A stretch of 64,000 nt of DNA from assembly GCF_032452875.1 (NCBI RefSeq), contig NC_083873.1, positions 74,273,987 to 74,337,986 of the forward strand. Direction: 5' to 3'. Shown here piece by piece: positions 57,501-64,000 of this stretch (the first letter of the stretch is position 1; every line of letters starts with the position of its first letter). The DNA comes from Bos javanicus (Eukaryota > Chordata > Mammalia > Artiodactyla > Bovidae). The position numbers and the translations under genes were made by a program. The notes beneath the pieces are model-generated. The model searched no databases, was not told the DNA's origin, and worked only from the letters and a program-made list of their open reading frames with translations.

Positions 57501-57760
57501 TTTCTTTTTTTAATTTAAATTTATTTATTTTAATTGGAGGCTAATTACTTTACCATATTGTATTGGTTTTGCCACACATCAGCATGAATCCACCATGGGC
57601 GTACATGTGTTCCCCATCCTGAACCCCCTCCCACCTCCCTCCCTGTACCATCCCTCTGGGTCATCCCAATGCACCAGCCCCAAGGATCCTGTATTGAACC
57701 TGGACTGGCGATTCATTTCTTATATGATATTATACATGTTTCCATGCCATATATTACACC
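57501..57760 (-). mobile_element. L1_BT-related 3' end (older variant)
   Basis: TTAATTGGAGGCTAATTACT then ACCATATTGTATTGG, CCCACCTCCCTCCCTGTACC and TATGATATTATACATG are the antisense of the bovine L1 3' UTR. Only about 260 bases. Confidence 0.88.
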
Positions 57761-57990
57761 AAAACTTGACTATGGGCAGTTTCTTAAAGGTTACTTGCAA
57801 TGTAGAATCTAAAACCATGTCAGTGAACTTTTGGGTTTAGATTCAATAGATTCCATTAGCCCATTCTATACTTGGAATTGATCTTTAACCAATACATAAT
57901 TAAAAAAAATCATATCAGATATGTACCATTTGGAAATTATTGGCTTATTGAATTATTCATATATCCTAAAGATGGACACATTTTATTGTA

Positions 57991-58210
57991 TGGGTCTGTG
58001 TTCAGTCGCTAAGTCATGTAAGACTCTTTGAGACCACATGGACTGTAGCACACCAGGCTTTCCTGTCCTTTACTATCTCCTGGAATTTTCTCAAACTCAT
58101 GTCCATTGAATCAGTGATGCTATCTAACCATCTCATCCTCTGTCATCCCCTTCTCTTTTTGCCTTCAATCTTTCCTAGCATAAGGGTCTTTTCCAATGAA
58201 TTGGCTCTGC
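57991..58210 (-). mobile_element. Short BovB 3' end
   Basis: Antisense BovB terminus from GTGTTCAGTCGCTAAGTC to GAATTGGCTCTGC. No clear TSD. Confidence 0.9.
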
Positions 58211-58335
58211 AAATTTTAAATATTAAATAATAAGATGTTAGTGTGGCAACCAATCTTATCAAGAACCTCTTTAAATATTGAAAAGTTAGTAAGTGCATAA
58301 TAAAGCAGGTAGAGGTTTTCCAGCACACTCTTTCT

Positions 58336-58525
58336 TCAGTACCCTTGGTATCCACGGGATATTGGTTCCAGGACCCCACCTCACCATGCAGATACAAACT
58401 CCATGGATGTTCATGTCTCTTGTATACAATGGCCTAGTACAGTGGGCCCTCCATATCCATCATTTCTTCATCTGTAGGTTCATCTAATTCCATGTCTAAA
58501 TCAATGGGGAATCCATGGATACAGA
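58336..58525. mobile_element. Tigger/MER2-like DNA transposon remnants
   Basis: CAGTACCCTTGGTATCCACG followed by GGTTCCAGGACCCC, and a second start ACAGTGGGCCCTCCATATCC about 100 bases on, resemble the two ends of MER2/Tigger elements. Both are in the same orientation, so this is probably two fragments. Confidence 0.55.
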
Positions 58526-59189
58526 TGGCAAATGGCATCAGAACTCTTTCTTAAATATGCAAAATTTCAACTAACAATAATACTGTTAGCTACTTTATTT
58601 GTAGAGCCATGTTTCTTCACTCATTTTCAAGAAAATGTCTGCCAACTAATGAAATGTGAAATGTGTACTTTATCTGTCAGTTCTTATTACAGTTTAAAAT
58701 GTCATTTCATGAAAAACTCAGCTTGGTACACAGCTAAAACTTTTACACAAGTGCTTTGCTGGAAGATAAGCATTATATTTTGGTATACAGGATAAAATAT
58801 TTTTGTTCTTATGATTTTGTCTTATAGATTATTTTATGAAATTATATATTCAGGAATTTTATTTCAAGAACAACCTTAAAAGAAAGTTATTTTATTTAGT
58901 GTGAGTATGTAGTAGTTTTGACTACAAATGAATACTCATGACATGGGGAGCTACTACACTAAGGCACCAGCAGCTTTATCCACCACAGCTTTGTCAAAAT
59001 TAATGCAAATGTTACACAGTTAAAAATAAAATGAGTTTTAATATTACTGTGAAAATGATTTAGATCTTGTGGACAACACTTTGCAAACTATTGGACTTTT
59101 TCTTGTAAGTAACTATTGAAGTTTGGAATATTAAGCAATTCAACTATTGATGTTTGGAATATTAAATTTTTGTGAATTAATTTTTATGT
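58526..59189. other. Unassigned AT-rich DNA
   Basis: Nothing recognised. A TTGAAGTTTGGAATATTAA-like unit is nearly doubled at 59116-59165. Confidence 0.5.
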
Positions 59190-59626
59190 CCATTGACTAT
59201 GAACGGATAAAGAAGATGTGGTAGATATATACAATGGACTATTAGCCATAAAAAAAAAGAAATAATTCCATTTTTAGCAACATGAGTGGCCCTAGAGATT
59301 ATCATACTAAGTGAAGTACATCAGAAAGAGAAAGACAAAAATAAGATATCACTTATACATGAAATCTTTAAAAAAGATACAAATGAATTTATTTACAAAA
59401 CAGAAGTAGATTCACAGACATACAAAATAAACTTCCGGCTACCAAAAGGGAAAGGGGGAGAGCTAAATTTGAAATTTGAGATTAACAGATGCAGAGTACT
59501 ACATATAAAATAGTTAAACAACAAAGACCCACTGACTAGCACAGATAATTATATTCCTCTAATAACCTAAAATAGAGAAGAATCCGAAAAAAACAGATAT
59601 ATATTTTTAAAACTGAATCACTTTGC
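59190..59626 (+). mobile_element. Older L1: ORF2 end and 3' UTR
   Basis: ATGAACGGATAAAGAAGATG, ACATGAGTGGCCCTAGAG, TATACTAAGTGAAGTACATC-type order and CACTGACTAGCACAGATAA match the sense 3' end of the older cetartiodactyl L1, the same type as 10953-13760. Confidence 0.85.
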
Positions 59627-59636
59627 TGTATACCTG

Positions 59637-59910
59637 CTGCTGCTGCTAAGTTGCTTCAGTTGCGCTCGACTCTGTGTGACCCCATAGACAGCCTCCTACC
59701 AGGCTCCTCTGTCTCTGGGATTCTCCAGGCAAGAACACTGGAGTGGGTTGCCATTTCCTTCTCCAATGCATGAAAGTGAAAAGTGAAAGTGAAGTCGCTC
59801 AGTCGCGTCCGACTCGTAGCAACCTCATGGACTGCAGCCCACCAGGCTCCTCTGTCCATGGGATTTTCCAGGCAAGAGTACTGGAGTGGGTTGCCATTGC
59901 CTTCTCTGGT
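59637..59910 (-). mobile_element. Bov-A2 SINE inside L1, with perfect TSD
   Basis: Complete minus-strand dimer. TGTATACCTG is repeated at 59627-59636 and 59911-59920, and the L1 3' UTR continues on both sides. Confidence 0.95.
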
Positions 59911-59920
59911 TGTATACCTG

Positions 59921-59970
59921 AAGCATTGTAAATTAACTATATTTCCATTTTAAAATACTGTATGAATTTA
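59921..59970 (+). mobile_element. Older L1 3' terminus
   Basis: AAGCATTGTAAATTAACTAT is the last part of the same L1 UTR. Confidence 0.75.
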
Positions 59971-60683
59971 AAAAAGAATTTATTATTTCAGAAAACTTAA
60001 GAAGCAACAAGAAAACAATGAAAATGAATGAAGAGGTAATTATAGTAACATTCACCTCAAGACAGTCTCTATAAGCAATTGTGTTTTAAAATATTTATCC
60101 TATTATCCTGACTGATTATCTCTTTCAAATCATTCTTGATGTTGAAACTAGTAGGATGGAAATTACCCTTGATACAGAAAGGAAAATATCTCAAATGAAT
60201 ATTTTCTGAAATTAAAAGAGACTTGATAATAATATGCATTTTTATATTTCTCAAGTTTCTGACAGAAATTGAGGCATATGGTGCTTGTGTTACAGACTGT
60301 ATTTATGATATAGTGTTTTTTTGAAAGGTCAGAAAACACTTGCTTGTTAGCCATTTAATACTCTGTGACCCTCTGTCTTCCATAATAGAAAATCTAAAAA
60401 TGTATGACAAAATTAGTGAAAAATATTTTGTGGATCTAATCTTAAAAAAAAAAAAATAAAAGGCCAACCCTCAATCAGTGACAACCTTGTAGATATAATC
60501 ACATTTGCAAAAACCTCAAAGTACTGCATGTCACATTTATCTTGCCCTTTAACAACTGACTGCACAGAACCTAGTTTACAGATTTGCATAAGTCACAAGG
60601 TTTTCATATTTATTGTTACACAGTTGAAACATTGGTTTTCTAGACCATATACTTTCTCCAGTGAAAGTAATTTGCTAGTCTAT
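59971..60683. other. Unassigned AT-rich DNA
   Basis: Nothing recognised; an A run is at 60444-60455. Confidence 0.5.
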
Positions 60684-60694
60684 AATTGTAAACT

Positions 60695-61777
60695 TTTTGC
60701 TTCGCTGACTATGCTAAAGTCTTTGACTATGTGCATCACAACAAACTGGAAAATTCTTTAAAAAATGGAAGTACAGGACCATCTTACCTGCCTCCTGAAA
60801 AGCCTGTATGGGGGTCAAGAAGCAACAGTGAGAACCAGAAAGGGAACAATTGACTGGTTCAAAATTGGGAAAGGAGTATGACAACACTATATGTTGTTAC
60901 CCTGTTTATTTAACTTATATGTAGAGTACATTATGTAAGACATACTGGATGAATCACAAGCTGGAATTAAGATGTTCAGGAGAAATATTAACAATCTCAG
61001 ATATGTACATGATACCACTGTAAAGGCAGAAAGTGAGGAGGAAATAAAGAGCCTCTTAATGAGAGTGAAAGAGGAGAGTAGAAACATTGGCTTGGAACTC
61101 AATATTAAAAAAAAATAATAAAAACACTAAGATCATGGAATCTGGTCCCATCATTTCATGTCAAATAGAAGGGGAAAAAGTAGCAGTGACAGATTTTCTT
61201 TTCTTGGGCTCCAAAATCACTGTGGATGGTAACTGAAGCAGGAAATTAAAAGATGCTTACTCCTTGAAGGAAAACTAAGACAAAATTAGACAGCGTATTC
61301 AAAACCAGAGATCTCACTTTGCCAGCAAACGTCCATGTAATCAAAGCTATGGTTTTTCCAGTAGTCATGTACTAATGTGAAAGTTGAACCATAAAGAAGG
61401 CTGAGTACTGAAGAAGTGATGTTTTCAAATTGTGGTGCTGGATAAGACTCTTGAGAATCTCTTGGACTGCAAGGAGATCAAACCAGTCAATCCTAAGGGA
61501 AATCAGCCCTGAATGTTCATTGGAAGGACACTGCTGAAGCTCCAATATTTTGCCTTCCCGATGTAAGAGCTGGCTCACTGGAAAACACCCTGATGCTGGA
61601 AAAGATAGAAGAGCAAAGGAGACGGGAGTAGCAGAAGATGAGATGGTTAGATAGCGTCACTGACACAGTGGACATGAAACTGAACAAACTCTGAGAGACA
61701 GAGGGAAGAGGAGCCTGGCGAACTACAGTTCATAGGGTCACAAGGAGTTAGACAAGACTTAATGATTGAACAACAAC
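60695..61777 (+). mobile_element. BovB LINE, older subfamily, with TSD
   Basis: 5'-truncated BovB from the RT domain to a GAACAACAAC tail. AATTGTAAACT (60684-60694) and AATTATAAACT (61778-61788) form a 10/11 TSD. Heavily decayed: the YADD site reads YVHD (about 61001-61012) and stops are frequent. An AAAAAAAATAATAAAAAC expansion is near 61108-61125. Confidence 0.93.
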
Positions 61778-61788
61778 AATTATAAACT

Positions 61789-62150
61789 GGCCTTAATGAT
61801 TCCACGTTTATAGTGTTTCAGAACTATAATTATTATTCTCATTGGCTCCAGAAAAAGGAGTAACTTCAAATTATTTAGAATTCCAATCTTAAAATTATGC
61901 TATTTCAAGATTTGCTAACTTCATTTGCTTTATTTCACCTTAGTGGACATGTACTCATCTAGGAAAGCACTGTTCTGATTTGTTAGGACTGTGATGATTC
62001 CTTGGATACAGTACTTTTAAGATCTAAGACCACTAAAGGCCAAGAGATAGACTGATAACTCTATCCTTATTCCTTATGTATATGCATCATGAAGTTCCCT
62101 CACTTTTTAAAATTTTTTTTGATTTTTGATTTTTTTTTCACTTAACATGT
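61789..62150. other. Unassigned DNA, T-rich at right
   Basis: Nothing recognised up to the T-rich stretches preceding L1_BT. Confidence 0.5.
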
Positions 62151-62151
62151 A

Positions 62152-62783
62152 TTTTTTTTTAATTTTATTGTATTTTTTAACTTTACAATATTGTATTGGT
62201 TTTGCCACATATCAACATGAATCCGCCATAGGTATACATGTGTTCCCCATCCTGAACCCTCCTCCCTCCCGGTACCATCTTTCTGGGTTGTCCCAGTGCA
62301 CCAGCCCCAAGCATCCAGTATCGTGCATCGAACCTGGACAGGTGACTCGTTTCATATATGATATTATACATGTTTCAATGCCATTCTCCCAAATCATCCC
62401 ACCCTCTCCCTCTCCCACAGAGTCCAAAAGACTGCTCTATACATCAGTGTCTCTTTTGCTGTCTTGTATACAGGGTTATTGTTACCATCTTTCTAAATTC
62501 CATATATATGCGTTGGTATACTGTATTGGTGTTTTTCTTTCTGGCTTACTTCACTCTGTATAATAGGCTCCAGTTTCATCCACCTCATTAGAATGGATTC
62601 AAATGTATTCTTTTTAATGGCTGAGTAATACTCCATTGTGTATATATACCATAGCTTTCTTATCCATTCATCTGCTGATGGACATCTAGGTTGTTTCCAT
62701 GTCCTGGCTATTATAAACAGTGCTGCGATGAACACTGGGGTACATGTGTCTCTTTCAGTTCTGGTTTCCTCAGTGTGTATGTC
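62152..62783 (-). mobile_element. L1_BT, 5'-truncated
   Basis: T run, antisense 3' UTR and the last part of ORF2. The minus-strand frame 62493-62735 is an intact C-terminal ORF2p stretch (MFIAALFIIARTWKQPRCPS start), nearly identical to 41696-42259. 5' truncated at GTGTGTATGT. Confidence 0.93.
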
Positions 62784-62963
62784 TGATCTCAGTTTGGTAT
62801 TTAGTTAGCTTTGAGACTTAGTTCTTATACACAAAATGGAAATGAAATATCTCACCCTCATACAGCTGCTGCAAGAAATGAAAATGGTATCTGTAGAGGT
62901 TCTACCAAAACTCTTGGCCCACAATAGATGGATAATAGATGATAATTATTTGGATTGCCTGTA

Positions 62964-63163
62964 GCGTTTCCCTGATGGCTCAGAAGAATTCTGCTTCCAA
63001 AGCAGGAGAGACAGGTATGATTGGGAAGATCCCCTGGGTTGGGAAGATCCCTTAGAGTAGTGAATGGCAACTCATGAAAGTATTCTTGCCTGGAGAGTTC
63101 TCTTGTTTTAACAGGTAGATCCATGGGGTCTCAACAGGACTGAGTGACTGACACATTAATTAC
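62964..63163 (+). mobile_element. Bov-tA SINE, diverged, with internal duplication
   Basis: Head GTTTCCCTGATGGCTCAGAAG lacking part of the A-box region. TTGGGAAGATCCC occurs twice (63021, 63039) through a local 18-base duplication. Tail GACTGACACATTAATTAC. Confidence 0.85.
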
Positions 63164-64000
63164 TATGGGAAATAGGAATAATTGCTTGACATATGTAATA
63201 TATAAATACCCTCCAAAAAGCATATAACTCAATAGAAAAACATATGTATATATTTAAAATGAAGTGTCAGTTCTCAGAAAGAGTATAAATCACATCCTAA
63301 GCATATAAACTATGAGTAGGACTTCAATAATAACAATAATAATACATGTTAGAGAAAACAAATTTCATTTTTAAACTACCAAGAAAAATATATCAATTAA
63401 CAAATGAAAATGTTAATATGTCGTATTTATGAGTATCAGAAATCAATATTCTCATATCCTCTGATGGATGGAAATATAAAGTATATAGCATCTATAAAGG
63501 CTAATAGAGACTGTGTAACACAATGTCAAATATATCATTTGGTGGATAATTTTATTATTAATGTTTTATCCTACAGAAGCCTTTGCAGAAGTAGCCAAAG
63601 ATTAATGGTAAACAATGGCCACTGAAGTATATCACCTATGGGTAAAATTATAAAAAATCCAAAGAATAAATATATCATCATGAGTGTATCTATGAAAGTA
63701 TTTTATGAAACATTATAAAATCATTAAACACAATGATATAAATGAATGAGTACTGACAGAGTGATAACTCCATAATGTAGTTAAATAAACCTGGGAATAA
63801 AAATACTCTACATAAATAAGTATATAGTGAGATATATAGTAGAAAAAATGGTATTTCCTCTAAAAAATCATATGTGTGTGTGATAGAGGACTTAGAGATG
63901 GGGGAGTAGATGGGAGGAAGGAGGAATAAGAGAAAGAAAAACCTAGAAATGTACATCAAAGCATTTACATCTAGTTTCAAATGGAGAATGAATAAAAGAT
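63164..64000. other. Unassigned AT-rich DNA to the window end
   Basis: Simple AAT repeats near 63328-63345. No element or coding signal recognised. Confidence 0.5.

Overview
The window reads as nuclear, non-coding DNA from a ruminant, most likely a bovid such as cattle. The evidence is the repeat content: ruminant-specific SINEs (Bov-tA, Bov-A2), many 5'-truncated BovB (RTE-clade) LINEs, and the bovine young L1 (L1_BT) with its characteristic 3' UTR. A CHR-type tRNA-Glu SINE, older L1M, L2, MIR, hAT/MER and Tigger/MER2-like remnants are also present. Background composition is AT-rich. I see no intact host protein-coding gene, no convincing exon set, no structural RNA gene and no CRISPR or bacterial-type feature. 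Almost every longer open frame is a BovB or L1 reverse-transcriptase fragment, its antisense shadow, or chance. All element names come from recall of family consensus sequences, not from a search.

Layout. 0-7 kb: Bov-A2, Bov-tA, an L1_BT 3' end, then an old minus-strand L1M (about 2.88-6.69 kb) broken by a BovB that itself carries a Bov-tA dimer, by two more Bov-tA copies and by an unassigned block. 7-10.8 kb: SINEs, a repeat-poor stretch (8.07-9.65 kb) and a CHR-type SINE with a perfect target-site duplication (TSD). 10.9-13.8 kb: an older minus-strand L1 holding a GC-rich 120 bp insert and a BovB. 14.2-18.6 kb: a small chimeric BovB insertion, two dimeric Bov-tA and 3 kb of repeat-poor AT-rich DNA. 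18.6-22.7 kb: a possible transposase-like pseudogene and a near full-length minus-strand BovB with a perfect 154 bp internal tandem duplication. 23-31 kb: mostly unassigned DNA, L1M ends, a MER5-like element and a BovB carrying a BovB/Bov-tA chimera. 31-43 kb: BovB copies, an L2 with nested insertions, a 190 bp repeat pair and an L1_BT inserted in a BovB. 44-52 kb: BovB copies, one with a Bov-A2 inside, plus SINEs. 52-57.5 kb: L2 pieces, a hAT element with visible terminal inverted repeats, a striking palindrome, and a composite LTR-piece/Bov-A2 insertion inside a Bov-tA. 57.5-64 kb: L1_BT ends, MER2-like remnants, an L1 with a Bov-A2 inside, one BovB and a last Bov-tA.

The parts do not form an operon or pathway. 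What links them is one retrotransposition economy: BovB very likely supplied the machinery for Bov-tA and Bov-A2, which share its 3' end, and L1 supplied its own copies. The best candidates for something unusual are chimeric insertions with clear TSDs (56.26-56.66, 14.25-14.40 and 28.88-29.26 kb), the identical 154 bp duplication, the GC-rich insert at 11.12 kb, the 190 bp repeat pair at 32.4/35.6 kb and the triple inverted/direct repeat at 53.88 kb. I did not find a convincing new gene system.
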